In this document: in pieces, positions 27,221 to 35,713 of the stretch
How positions within the stretch are numbered: the stretch's first letter is position 1
How the letters are laid out: every line of letters starts with the position of its first letter
Source: an uncultured Methanobrevibacter sp.
GTDB lineage: Archaea > Methanobacteriota > Methanobacteria > Methanobacteriales > Methanobacteriaceae
Reading direction: 5' to 3'
Assembly: GCA_900320515.1 (NCBI GenBank)
Contig: ONSJ01000010.1
Coordinates: 1-42,376, forward strand
Length of the DNA: 42,376 nt
Notes under the pieces: model-generated
Seen by the model: only the letters and a program-made list of their open reading frames with translations
Databases searched by the model: none
Told to the model about the DNA's origin: nothing
Position numbers and translations under genes: made by a program

Positions 27221-28009
27221 GTGGATAATCTTGTTGATATTGGCTTAAACCTAATGCACAAGTCTTTTAGAAAAGACCGTGTCGAAATCATCGAAGAAGC
27301 AAAAAAAGCAGGCGTTAAACAGTTCATCATCACTGGAACCAATGTGAATTCCAGCCAGATGGCTGCAGAATATGCATCCCAATACCCTGGAACTTTATTT
27401 TCAACATCAGGCGTACATCCTCATGATGCTAAAACCTGCAATGGCCATACAATGTTTGAACTTGAAAAGATAGCTAAAAAAGATTGTGTGGTTGCTATTG
27501 GTGAATGTGGACTTGACTATAACAGAAACTTTTCGCCGCAGGATTTGCAGAGAAAATGGTTTGAAGCCCAAATAGAGGTTGCGGAAAGAACCGATATGCC
27601 TTTATTCCTACATGAAAGAGAAGCCCACCAGGATTTGTATGATATCCTAAAAAGGCATGACAGCGTGATTGAAAAATCTGTTGTCCACTGTTTTACAGGA
27701 ACCAAGCAAGAAGCACAAAATTATATTAATTTGGGATGTTATATAGGTGTTACCGGATGGATTTGTGACATGAAAAGAGGAAGAGACCTGCAAGAGGCAG
27801 TGAGTGTTATTCCTCCTGAAAAACTAATGATAGAAACAGATGCACCATTTTTAATACCTAAAAATTTTGATGTAAAACCTAAAAAGAACAGAAATGAACC
27901 GAAATATTTGCCTCACATCCTCGAAACAATTTCCCTTTGCATGGGAATGGATGCAGAAGAGCTTGCCAATCAAGTTAATAAAAATACTAAAGAATTTTTC
28001 AAAATATAA
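27221..28009 (+). CDS. tatD: TatD family DNase
   Basis: 262 residues from a GTG start at 27221, with AGGTGAT 3 nt upstream. The N-terminus has DIGLNLMHKSF rather than the THxH motif of most paralogues; this matches the branch that includes E. coli TatD. Metal ligands and core are in GVHPHDA, AIGECGLDY, FLHEREAH, VVHCFTG and ETDAPFL. Members are Mg-dependent 3'-5' exonucleases acting on DNA or RNA. The gene follows pyrH by 8 bp. It is distinct from the archaeal TatD-like protein at 13.5 kb. Confidence 0.88.
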   Translation: MDNLVDIGLNLMHKSFRKDRVEIIEEAKKAGVKQFIITGTNVNSSQMAAEYASQYPGTLFSTSGVHPHDAKTCNGHTMFELEKIAKKDCVVAIGECGLDYNRNFSPQDLQRKWFEAQIEVAERTDMPLFLHEREAHQDLYDILKRHDSVIEKSVVHCFTGTKQEAQNYINLGCYIGVTGWICDMKRGRDLQEAVSVIPPEKLMIETDAPFLIPKNFDVKPKKNRNEPKYLPHILETISLCMGMDAEELANQVNKNTKEFFKI

Positions 28010-28021
28010 GGAGATGATAAT

Positions 28022-28213
28022 ATGGCAGTAGACCCACATAAACATTGCCCAATTTGTGGAACCCCAATACCTTTAAATGAACTCGTATGCTCACCGGATT
28101 GTCAAAAGGTCTGGGATGCAAGACTAAGACAAAGAAAAAGATCACAAATAATATTATATGTTGTAATCGCAATATTTTTAATAATCTGGGCAGTGTTGAC
28201 CTTTATGAAATAG
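28022..28213 (+). CDS. DUF2116 Zn-ribbon membrane protein
   Basis: 63 residues. A zinc-ribbon at residues 9-29 ([20 protein letters not shown]) is followed by a basic stretch and one C-terminal membrane helix (residues about 40-61). This architecture is conserved in archaeal DUF2116 proteins, whose function is unknown. AAGGAGATGAT is a strong ribosome site. It is flanked at 12 and 7 bp by tatD and the YbjQ gene, so it is part of the same transcript. Confidence 0.8.
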   Translation: MAVDPHKHCPICGTPIPLNELVCSPDCQKVWDARLRQRKRSQIILYVVIAIFLIIWAVLTFMK

Positions 28214-28220
28214 GGATATT

Positions 28221-28544
28221 ATGATTTTAACATCCTCAAATACATTAGAAAATAAAAAAGTTATTGATTATAAGGGATTGGTTACAGGCGAATCCCTTAT
28301 CGGATCCAATATATATAAGGACATATTTTCTGGTGTTCGTGATGTTGTGGGAGGAAGAACCACAAAATATGAAGAGGAACTGGAAAAAGCCCGTGACCTT
28401 GCATTTAAAAGCATGACAGAAAAAGCTCAAAATCTGGGTGCAAATGCAATCATAGGCCTCAAGATTTCATACGATAACTTAGGCGGCACTATGGGAAACA
28501 CAATACTTGTTACCGCTTATGGTACCGCAGTCAAATTTGAATAA
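28221..28544 (+). CDS. YbjQ/DUF74 family protein
   Basis: 107 residues. Conserved family elements are the start [21 protein letters not shown], the helix A-x3-A-x3-GANAIIGL and the closing GTAVKFE. The YbjQ fold forms a beta-alpha pentamer and was once called a heavy-metal-binding domain; its function is not settled. It precedes, by one base, a membrane-anchored protein with a diverged copy of the same domain. Confidence 0.85.
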   Translation: MILTSSNTLENKKVIDYKGLVTGESLIGSNIYKDIFSGVRDVVGGRTTKYEEELEKARDLAFKSMTEKAQNLGANAIIGLKISYDNLGGTMGNTILVTAYGTAVKFE

Positions 28545-28545
28545 T

Positions 28546-29385
28546 ATGAAAATTAAAGGCCATGAAGTGGATTTTAAATATATTGCAAAAGTTATAATCA
28601 GTATAGGAATAGGTACTGCCTTTGGACTTATAGTTTATGGTGTTTTCCTATACTTCCATATTGCCATTTTCGGATGGAATCTGGGACTGATTTTTGCACC
28701 TCTGGCTGCAGGATATGCTGAAACCATAGTTGCCAATAGAATTCTTGGAAAAAATTTAGGTGCAATTAGTGCATTCATCCTTTTCATTGATACTGTAATT
28801 TACAGTTTCATTTTAAAAAATGATACATTAGGAATGAATCTGATAACTGCAGGATCCATTCTTGTAATTTTACAGGCAGCATTCCCCACAGTTATAAATT
28901 ACATTCTTTTAGTGGTTATTGGCGCTGTAGTATCTAATTTCTCATGGGTTTTCAAAAGAATTACAGCATTCCTGAAAAAGGGTAAAAGCCATGTCAGATG
29001 GGAGACTAAAGAAACAGAAATCCCCATTGAGTCACTGTATTATGATGAAAATGCAAGCAATGAGAGAATAAACTCATTGAACTTTTACTTTTTAACAAGC
29101 ACTGATATGCAGGACAGAGATCATGAACTTCTTGGCATTTACCAAAGTGAAGTCATTATAGAAAACAAAGTCAAAATACAGCTTAAAAATGATGAAAGAG
29201 AGAAAAAACATTTATGCAACATTAAAGAAGGAAAAGACAAATGTCTAATCAAGTTAGCTAATAAGATTAAATCACATGGAGGAAACGGCATTCTAGATTT
29301 ACACATCCAGTACGGATTGATTGGAAGGGGCGGAGACTGTATCCACATAACCGCCACAGGAATGGGAATTAATATAATCTTATGA
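28546..29385 (+). CDS. Membrane protein with a C-terminal YbjQ-like domain
   Basis: 279 residues from the ATG at 28546 (MKIKGHEVDFKYIAK), one base after the preceding stop; the longer in-frame reading overlaps that gene. About four hydrophobic helices fill residues 10-145. A cytosolic-looking domain (about 165-278) then repeats the YbjQ plan: FLTSTDMQDRDHELLGIYQSEV, HGGNGILDL and a closing ATGMGI. The domain is more diverged than in the neighbour, suggesting duplication and fusion. Role unknown. Confidence 0.7.
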   Translation: MKIKGHEVDFKYIAKVIISIGIGTAFGLIVYGVFLYFHIAIFGWNLGLIFAPLAAGYAETIVANRILGKNLGAISAFILFIDTVIYSFILKNDTLGMNLITAGSILVILQAAFPTVINYILLVVIGAVVSNFSWVFKRITAFLKKGKSHVRWETKETEIPIESLYYDENASNERINSLNFYFLTSTDMQDRDHELLGIYQSEVIIENKVKIQLKNDEREKKHLCNIKEGKDKCLIKLANKIKSHGGNGILDLHIQYGLIGRGGDCIHITATGMGINIIL

Positions 29386-29407
29386 AAATTAGAAATGAGG
29401 TGAAAGA

Positions 29408-29611
29408 ATGGAAAATGAAGGAACAATCGCAATACCTATTATAGGATATATCATTGCAGTGATTTCCCCAATAATCGCTTTGATTTATGGTTCAGTATTA
29501 GTGTTTTACAAAAAGGAAACCCCACTATACCAAAAGCATGGCCGATTCATAATTTACTTCTCAATACTTATGTTTATCATAAGTTTCATTATAAGAATGG
29601 TCATAAAATGA
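29408..29611 (+). CDS. Small two-helix membrane protein
   Basis: 67 residues with two hydrophobic helices (about 8-32 and 46-65) linked by a basic loop. Family not recognised. GAGGTGA lies 5 nt before ATG, and the gene is 22 bp after the YbjQ-like membrane protein, so it is probably the last gene of the operon that starts at pyrH. Confidence 0.65.
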   Translation: MENEGTIAIPIIGYIIAVISPIIALIYGSVLVFYKKETPLYQKHGRFIIYFSILMFIISFIIRMVIK

Positions 29612-29625
29612 GATATTGAAGGGAA

Positions 29626-29988
29626 TTACCCCTCTATTTCATTTAACCTGTTTTTAAAATCTTCATTATTTTTACAATTGGCAATTGCCTCTTTCAGAAT
29701 ATTCTTTTCACCATCAACATCTCCCTGATTGTGATAGATGTCAATCAGTGATTCATAAGCTTTTTGAGAATCAGGTAAAGAAAAGATAACCTGCTTATAC
29801 AGCCCAATCGCTTCATCAAATCTGCCCAAATCTTTGAGATAATTTGCTTCATTCATTAAATCAGCTATACTTTTAAGTTTACCGTCACTTTTAGGTTTTA
29901 TCTTGCCTTCAACATTTCTCAACTTATCAAAAATATCCTCTGCAGATTTCTCATCAAAATTTTCTCCAACTTTTCGATTTTCACTCAT
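29626..29988 (-). CDS. Tetratricopeptide-repeat protein
   Basis: 120 residues, acidic. At least two TPR-like helix pairs are visible: ANYLKDLGRFDEAIGLYKQV and AYESLIDIYHNQGDVDGEKN. No signal peptide or membrane segment. TPRs mediate protein contacts; the partner is unknown. AAGGTGAT precedes the ATG. It follows the TauE/SafE-type gene by 9 bp on the same strand. Confidence 0.75.
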   Translation of the reverse strand: MSENRKVGENFDEKSAEDIFDKLRNVEGKIKPKSDGKLKSIADLMNEANYLKDLGRFDEAIGLYKQVIFSLPDSQKAYESLIDIYHNQGDVDGEKNILKEAIANCKNNEDFKNRLNEIEG

Positions 29989-29997
29989 ATTATCACC

Positions 29998-30816
29998 TTA
30001 AGGAAGAATTCCAAGCATTTTCAATGCCATATACAATACCAATACTGAAAATATAATCTTTAACTTTTTTTGAGGCACCCTGTGTGCATACTTTGCACCT
30101 AAAGAAGCCATCGGAACTGAAAAACATGCAATCAATGCAAAGTTAATCAGACTCACATAACCGATTGAATATGGAAAAGTGCTGACTCCCCAACCCGAAA
30201 CCATATAGGACAGAAATCCTCCAACAGCAGTCAAGCTAATGAAAATTGATGATGTTGCAATAGCCTCTATCATTGAAAATCCTAAAAGCGCTGTCAGAAT
30301 AGCTATTAAAAAGATTCCCCCACCAACACCCAAAAGGCCTGATGAAAATCCTACCAAAAGACCGATGATTCCTGCCGTAATCCAATTAAACGGTATTTTG
30401 GCATCTTCCCTTTCCTTGTTAATGTTGATGACATTATTGACAGTTATGAACAGTAATAGAAGACCAAAAATTATTTCCAATACCCTTGAAGGAATCATTG
30501 AAGCTGCAAAACCACCCAATGCACCGCCGATTATTCCAAAAATTCCCAGTCGGATTCCCGGTTTGATAATATTATCCATTGTTCGGGTGTGCCTATATGC
30601 TCCGCTCAAGGATGTCGGGATGATAATGGCCAAGCTGGTTCCGAATGAAATCAGTATTGCCAAATCAGGTTCAACGCCAATGTATTTCAGCAAAAAATAT
30701 TGCAGAGGCACGATTAGAAATCCTCCGCCTATCCCCAAAAGCCCTGATGCAAAACCCGCACAGATACCGATTAGGATTAATCCTATGAAATATTCAATTG
30801 GAAACATAAACATCAT
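29998..30816 (-). CDS. TauE/SafE family sulfite exporter-like permease
   Basis: 272 residues, about eight membrane helices. The two-fold repeat is evident: AGFASGLLGIGGGFLIVP near residue 20 and VGFSSGLLGVGGGIFLIAI near 155, the signature of the family. Members move sulfite, sulfoacetate or other sulfur- or carbon-containing anions; the substrate here is unknown. ATG codons at 30816, 30813 and 30807 are all possible starts. It diverges from the next gene with only 32 bp between. Confidence 0.88.
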   Translation of the reverse strand: MMFMFPIEYFIGLILIGICAGFASGLLGIGGGFLIVPLQYFLLKYIGVEPDLAILISFGTSLAIIIPTSLSGAYRHTRTMDNIIKPGIRLGIFGIIGGALGGFAASMIPSRVLEIIFGLLLLFITVNNVININKEREDAKIPFNWITAGIIGLLVGFSSGLLGVGGGIFLIAILTALLGFSMIEAIATSSIFISLTAVGGFLSYMVSGWGVSTFPYSIGYVSLINFALIACFSVPMASLGAKYAHRVPQKKLKIIFSVLVLYMALKMLGILP

Positions 30817-30848
30817 TTATTTAAAGTATTAATATTAAATTATTGTTA

Positions 30849-31928
30849 ATGAAACTTAATAAAACTATCATAGTCGGATTAATACTTATAGTATTTGCAG
30901 GAGTCATATTCATAACTGACGTTTTCAATCCGATTATAAGGCCCGTCACATATCAGTTTTTAATGGGATCATCAAAAGGAAAAGACATAATATTCTTTGG
31001 CCTTTTAGGCTTGTTCCTAATATTGTCCCAAGTGATTGAAAAAGACATTGATACAACAAAGTATCTGAAAATTTCAATCGTTTTGGGCACTGTCTTATTA
31101 AGTTTAGGCATTCTTTTAGAGGTCCTTTTCAGAATGCAGATGGGCATTGGAATCAACACCGTTTTTTGCTCTATGACTAACGGCATGAGTTCCACAAGCA
31201 TATTGCATACTCACCTCTTAAAGTCCATTTTAGGAGCACTTATAACTCAAATCATGGGACCATTTATTCAAAGCAATATCAACACAGGCGTTGGCCTATA
31301 TCAATATGTTCCAAGTTTCTCATTTTTAGTGGTTTTGCTAATACCAGTGTTGTTTGCAAGCATAGTGCTGTCCATGCAAAAACGCCCATGGTTTACAAAC
31401 TTCCTAATGGCATTCTTTTCAAGCTGCCTGTTTATCGGAATAATAGACGGAGGAATGTTTGCAACACCGTCATATGTTGGAATCCTGGGATTATTCCTCG
31501 TTTATAGAAACGGTTTTTACCTAAACTACATTGTTGGAAAAGTTTTAAGGGATGAAAAGTTGCTTGAAGAAAATGAATTGATTCAGCCAGTCTATAGAAA
31601 CCGTGGATTTTCTGAAATCCGATATATATTCAATCGTTTTGGAATTTACTTTTTTGTACTATTAGTAATATTTTTAAGATTCACAATAGCCTTTGCAGGT
31701 GCAGAACCGGACTATTATACCGTGGATATTGTAAATCCAAGTGGAGACATTGATTTGGGAAACATCACTGCAAAAGTCATTGACAACGTCACCACTCCAA
31801 ATAAAATCACATGCCATATTGACCCCAACTATAACGAAATGGAACTGATCAATGATTTGAAGATACCGCTGAACAATTCGTGTGAATATTATACCGTTAC
31901 ATGGAATGCATACTCTTATCTGGAATGA
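30849..31928 (+). CDS. Polytopic membrane protein of unknown function
   Basis: 359 residues from the ATG at 30849; a TTG two codons earlier is less likely. About eight hydrophobic helices cover residues 5-290, and a soluble C-terminal domain of about 65 residues (from DYYTVDIVNPSGDIDLGN) follows. No family recognised. No ribosome site precedes it, and a TATA-like stretch (TATTTAAAGTATTAATATT) lies within 30 bp, so the transcript may be leaderless. The stop is 1 bp before the EamA gene start. Confidence 0.65.
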   Translation: MKLNKTIIVGLILIVFAGVIFITDVFNPIIRPVTYQFLMGSSKGKDIIFFGLLGLFLILSQVIEKDIDTTKYLKISIVLGTVLLSLGILLEVLFRMQMGIGINTVFCSMTNGMSSTSILHTHLLKSILGALITQIMGPFIQSNINTGVGLYQYVPSFSFLVVLLIPVLFASIVLSMQKRPWFTNFLMAFFSSCLFIGIIDGGMFATPSYVGILGLFLVYRNGFYLNYIVGKVLRDEKLLEENELIQPVYRNRGFSEIRYIFNRFGIYFFVLLVIFLRFTIAFAGAEPDYYTVDIVNPSGDIDLGNITAKVIDNVTTPNKITCHIDPNYNEMELINDLKIPLNNSCEYYTVTWNAYSYLE

Positions 31929-31929
31929 G

Positions 31930-32823
31930 ATGATGAGAAAAATCTACTTAATTTTACCTATCCTTGCCGGAATAATGTTTGGATCAAGCGGAATATTTGT
32001 AAGAACAATGACTCAAAACGGAATCGGACCTACAACATTGCTGTTTTTGAGGTTTTCAATAGCAATTGTCCCTATTTTAATAGCAATTGTTGCCACTGAC
32101 AAAAATCTCTTCAAGATAGAATTGAAGGACATTCCCCTGTTTCTTGTATGTTCATTATGCATTATAGGACTTAATCTGTGCTACAATCATTCCATGAACA
32201 CTGTTCCGCTTTCATTGGCCGCAGTTCTATTGTCCATTGCACCAATTTATGTTTTAATCATAGCATATTTCCTTTTTGGAGAGAAAATAACATCAAAAAA
32301 ATTGATATGCATGATTCTGGCAATTTCCGGATGCGTGCTGATGACAGGAATTTTGGAAAACGACCTGGGAAACCTTCCACTATTCGGAATTCTTTCAGGC
32401 ATTGGCGCAGGACTGTTCTGGGCCGTTTATCTGATGGCCTCCAAAAAGTCCATTGAAAACGGAAAGCACACCTTTACAATATTATTCTATTCCGTAATAT
32501 TCATCTCAATAGCCTTGATTCCCTTCACTGACTTTGGTGAAATTTCAGGCTTCGTTTCCATCGATCCGGCGATGACAATCATATTCCTAATCCTGCACTC
32601 AACATTTTCATTTGCACTTCCATACATATTCTCCACAATCAGCCTGAATTACATGGATTCGGGAACCTCCTCAATATTTTTATCCGGAGCCGAACCATTT
32701 GCAGCGCTGATTTTCGGATTTTTGATATATTCAGAAATCCCGACACCACTGATGTTTTGCGGATTCATATTAACTATTATTGCAATGATGATGTTAAGTA
32801 AAGATGACAACAAAACATCATGA
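31930..32823 (+). CDS. EamA/DMT-family transporter
   Basis: About 297 residues, ten membrane helices in two EamA repeats. Typical sequences are the start ILAGIMFGSSGIFVRTM, the helix LRFSIAIVPILIAI, and SLAAVLLSIAPIYVLIIAYF before the mid-protein loop. DMT-family members export metabolites or amino acids. Two adjacent ATGs (31930 and 31933) are possible; I give the first. It is preceded by GGAATGAG, 1 bp after the upstream gene. The longer in-frame frame overlaps that gene and is not used. Substrate unknown. Confidence 0.85.
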   Translation: MMRKIYLILPILAGIMFGSSGIFVRTMTQNGIGPTTLLFLRFSIAIVPILIAIVATDKNLFKIELKDIPLFLVCSLCIIGLNLCYNHSMNTVPLSLAAVLLSIAPIYVLIIAYFLFGEKITSKKLICMILAISGCVLMTGILENDLGNLPLFGILSGIGAGLFWAVYLMASKKSIENGKHTFTILFYSVIFISIALIPFTDFGEISGFVSIDPAMTIIFLILHSTFSFALPYIFSTISLNYMDSGTSSIFLSGAEPFAALIFGFLIYSEIPTPLMFCGFILTIIAMMMLSKDDNKTS

Positions 32824-32834
32824 CAGAGAGAGGT

Positions 32835-32853
32835 GCATTTCAACTGTAAATGC
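32835..32853 (+). terminator. Possible terminator hairpin after the EamA gene
   Basis: GCATTT (32835-32840) pairs with AAATGC (32848-32853) over a 7-nt loop. Only a weak T-run follows, so support is modest. Confidence 0.3.
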
Positions 32854-32940
32854 TTTAAATTAAAAAATACGCTAAAATAGCACCATTTAAGCTAATTGCA
32901 TAATTTTTAATCCTAAAAAATAAAACCCTTATCACAAATC

Positions 32941-33159
32941 ATGATACGCCTCAAATGTATAAAAAATATTGACTTACTCGGAAACAATTTTCATACAGTA
33001 ATTGAAAAATATTCTGTAAAATCAGGTGAAACACTTGAAACATTCAGTGAAAATGAAACCCTAAATAATGAATTAGGATATATGGAATTAAAAGATAAAT
33101 ATAATTTAATTTCATCAAAAAAGAATTTTCAAAAAAATCGATTTTTAAGCAGAAATTAA
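32941..33159 (+). CDS. Hypothetical small protein (72 aa), doubtful
   Basis: A 72-codon frame, MIRLKCIKNIDLLGNNF at the N-terminus, mixed charged and hydrophobic. The middle part (VKSGETLETFSENETLNNEL) looks coding, but the C-terminus becomes Lys/Asn/Phe-rich. No ribosome site and no close TATA box were found. No family recognised. It could be a remnant or chance frame. Confidence 0.3.
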   Translation: MIRLKCIKNIDLLGNNFHTVIEKYSVKSGETLETFSENETLNNELGYMELKDKYNLISSKKNFQKNRFLSRN

Positions 33160-33236
33160 TCATTCTTGGAAAAAAATTTCATTCAAGAAAATAATTAAAA
33201 TCAGTCCAAATTACAAAAAAAGCCTAAAATTACAAA

Positions 33237-33250
33237 AATTTATAATATTT
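33237..33250 (+). promoter_or_regulatory. TATA box for a leaderless glycosyltransferase transcript
   Basis: AATTTATAATATTT is centred about 26 bp before the ATG at 33269, and no ribosome site lies between. This is the spacing expected when transcription starts at or next to the start codon. Confidence 0.5.
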
Positions 33251-33268
33251 AAAAATAAATTTAAACAT

Positions 33269-35176
33269 ATGATTTTCAGCATTATCATACCTACCTATAA
33301 TGAGGAAGAGTACCTTCCAATTCTTTTGGACAGCATTAAAGAGCAAGATTTCAGTGATTACGAGGTTATTGTAGCTGATGCCAATTCAACTGACAAAACC
33401 AGAGAAATTGCAAAAGATTACGGATGTGTTGTTGTTGATGGAGGCCTTCCGGCAGTAGGCAGAAACAATGGTGCAAAAGTTGCTAAAGGAGAGATTTTAT
33501 TATTCCTGGATTCCGATTTGCAGCTCACAGAGGATTACCTCAGAAATGTTTTGTATGAATTCAGAATGGAAAAGCTTGGAATAGCCATTACCCAAATGAA
33601 ACCGATGTCCAACAAGGTTGAAGACAAAATATTCCATGATTTTGCAAATTACTTTATGATAGGTGTTGAAAAAATTAAACCGCATGGTGCAGGATGTTAT
33701 GGAATAATTGCCAAAAAATACCTTCATGATGAATGCGGAGGCTTTGATGAATCCCTAACTTTCGGCGAAGATACCGATTATATTGAAAGATTGGCAAAAA
33801 AAGAGCCATTTAGAGTACTTAGAAACGCTGAAATTGGCGTTTCAATCAGAAGGCTTGAAGAAGAGGGACTCACCACATTAATTCAGCAATACGGAAAAAG
33901 TACAGTAAACGACTTTTTAGGAAAAAGAACCGATGCCGATGAACTGAACTACAATTTTGATCATGGAAAAGAAAAGATTACCGCATCAGATTTATCAAGG
34001 TTTGAAAAAAGTGCTGAAAGAATAAATGAAATCAAGGAAACCTATGAGGATTCTATCGGCAAAATACAAAATGTCAGATCAGGGATAAAGTCCCTGCACC
34101 GCAGAAGAGAGAGAAAAGTGGTGTTTTATTGTGTTTGCGGTGAAGGAATGGGACATGCGATTAGAAGCAGTGTGATTGTTGACAGAATCAAGGACAAATA
34201 TGACGTTTACATATTCTCAAGCGACAGGGCATACGAATACCTGAATTCAAAATTCGACAATGTTTATGAAATAGGCGGATTCAATACAGTATACATCAAC
34301 AATAAGGTAAATGACCTGCAAACATTTGCTGATGCCCTAAGAAGAAATCCGACAAATATAAAGGTTGGATATGAAAATCTATATAAAAAAGCAAGGCAGT
34401 TAAGGCCGGATGTAATTGTAACTGATTTTGAAATATATGCCACAATGGTTGCAAAACTAAGGGGAATCCCATTGATCAGCCTGGATAATATCCATATGAT
34501 TACACAAACAAAAATTGACTATCCCAAAAGCCATCTGGGAGAAATGCTTAAGGCAAAAGGTGTAATAAAAACATATGTGATTAAACCAAAAGTACATATA
34601 CTTACCAGCTTTTTCTATCCAAGAATAAAACCTAGAAAGAATGCGGTCATTTATCCTCCAATCATACGTGAAGATATTCTTAAATTAGAGCCAAAAGAAG
34701 GAAAACATGTTATTGTTTATCAAACCAGTAAGGAAAGTGTTAAGCTTGTCCGCAAACTAAAAGCTCTAAAAGACGAACAGTTCATTGTTTATGGATTCAA
34801 TAAAAATAAGATTGACGGCAATTTAACATATAAAGAGTTCAATGAAGATGAATTTTACGATGATCTGGCATCATCAAAAGCCGTTATTTGCAATGGAGGA
34901 TTTACATTTATTTCAGAAGCGATACACCTCAGAAAACCGATTTATTCAGTGCCTGCCATTGGAAACTTTGAACAGACATTGAACGGATTTTATGTTCAAA
35001 AATTAGGTTATGGAGAATATCACGAAAAGTTAAATGCTAAAAAGGTAGATAACTTTTTAAAAAGACTTCCAAGATATCAGAAAAGGCTTGAAAAGGTTAA
35101 AAAGACAAATAATGATGGAGTCGTTCGTGAATTAATTTATAGAATTGAAAGATACTCAAAAAGAAAATATGATTAA
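33269..35176 (+). CDS. Fusion glycosyltransferase: GT2 domain plus MJ1255-type GT domain
   Basis: 635 residues with two catalytic units. Residues 1-230 are a GT2 transferase (SIIIPTYNEEEYLPILLDS, VADANSTDKT, DSD at 81-83). After a basic linker, residues about 283-630 are a GT-B fold enzyme of the MJ1255/VC2487 group (VVFYCVCGEGMGHAIRSSV at its N-terminus, then VICNGGFTFISEAIHLRKP as donor-binding loop). It probably adds two sugars, or a sugar to a lipid or wall precursor in sequence. Acceptor and donors are unknown. No membrane helices are evident. The 3' end overlaps the next, convergent gene by 4 bp. Confidence 0.8.
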   Translation: MIFSIIIPTYNEEEYLPILLDSIKEQDFSDYEVIVADANSTDKTREIAKDYGCVVVDGGLPAVGRNNGAKVAKGEILLFLDSDLQLTEDYLRNVLYEFRMEKLGIAITQMKPMSNKVEDKIFHDFANYFMIGVEKIKPHGAGCYGIIAKKYLHDECGGFDESLTFGEDTDYIERLAKKEPFRVLRNAEIGVSIRRLEEEGLTTLIQQYGKSTVNDFLGKRTDADELNYNFDHGKEKITASDLSRFEKSAERINEIKETYEDSIGKIQNVRSGIKSLHRRRERKVVFYCVCGEGMGHAIRSSVIVDRIKDKYDVYIFSSDRAYEYLNSKFDNVYEIGGFNTVYINNKVNDLQTFADALRRNPTNIKVGYENLYKKARQLRPDVIVTDFEIYATMVAKLRGIPLISLDNIHMITQTKIDYPKSHLGEMLKAKGVIKTYVIKPKVHILTSFFYPRIKPRKNAVIYPPIIREDILKLEPKEGKHVIVYQTSKESVKLVRKLKALKDEQFIVYGFNKNKIDGNLTYKEFNEDEFYDDLASSKAVICNGGFTFISEAIHLRKPIYSVPAIGNFEQTLNGFYVQKLGYGEYHEKLNAKKVDNFLKRLPRYQKRLEKVKKTNNDGVVRELIYRIERYSKRKYD

Positions 35177-35649
35177 AGATTGCTGACATCTTTAATCTTA
35201 ATAGTTTGTGAAACTTCTTTTAAGAGATTCAAATCATTACCCATCAGAATAACATCAACATCACCCTGATTGGACACATATTTATATACCGTTCGATTTT
35301 TAAAATCAGAAGAGTAAATCTGCTGTGAACTTGAATTTGAAATGCTGAATGACTTATCTCCTATCAAAGAATCTGTCAATCCCTTGTTAATTATAATGCC
35401 GGAAAGGTTTTCAGAATAGCTTCCGTTATTCTGGTAAAATTTCATTCCACTAGCTTCATTTTTAATCGTGAAATTTGAACCTTCAGGAGTATTGATTTCA
35501 AAAAGTTTAAAATTCTGAGTCTTTAAAGGAATGTCCGAAGAACTTTCAGTTACATTGGCCCCTGACTGGTTTGTGAAAATCAGATATCCTCCTGCAACAA
35601 TGAGAATGACTGCAATAGCAATTAAAATCATTGAGAATTTATTATTCAT
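35173..35649 (-). CDS. Membrane-anchored extracellular protein of unknown function
   Basis: 158 residues. One N-terminal hydrophobic anchor (MILIAIAVILIVAGGYLIF) is followed by a Ser/Thr/Asn-rich extracellular domain with several N-glycosylation-type NxS/T sites. No family recognised. GGTGTTTT lies just before the ATG. It converges on the glycosyltransferase gene with a 4-bp overlap and follows tfb by about 64 bp on the same strand. Confidence 0.65.
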   Translation of the reverse strand: MNNKFSMILIAIAVILIVAGGYLIFTNQSGANVTESSSDIPLKTQNFKLFEINTPEGSNFTIKNEASGMKFYQNNGSYSENLSGIIINKGLTDSLIGDKSFSISNSSSQQIYSSDFKNRTVYKYVSNQGDVDVILMGNDLNLLKEVSQTIKIKDVSNL

Positions 35650-35713
35650 TGTAAAACACCAAAAAAAGTAAAAAATAGATTAATAAAGTAAGCACTTCAT
35701 TAATCCTGGGCAA

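Larger units (their letters stand above)
32824..33268. other. Intergenic region with hairpin, doubtful small ORF and promoter
   Basis: A 445-bp gap between the EamA gene and the glycosyltransferase gene. It has a GCATTT/AAATGC hairpin (32835-32853) about 12 bp after the EamA stop, a 72-codon open frame at 32941 described separately, and a TATA box at the right end. The rest is AT-rich. Confidence 0.55.

Noticed and set aside
30239..30832. A 197-codon plus-strand frame within the TauE/SafE gene
   Set aside because: Antisense to a clear membrane transporter; its Pro/Ile/Ala-rich sequence reflects reversed hydrophobic codons.
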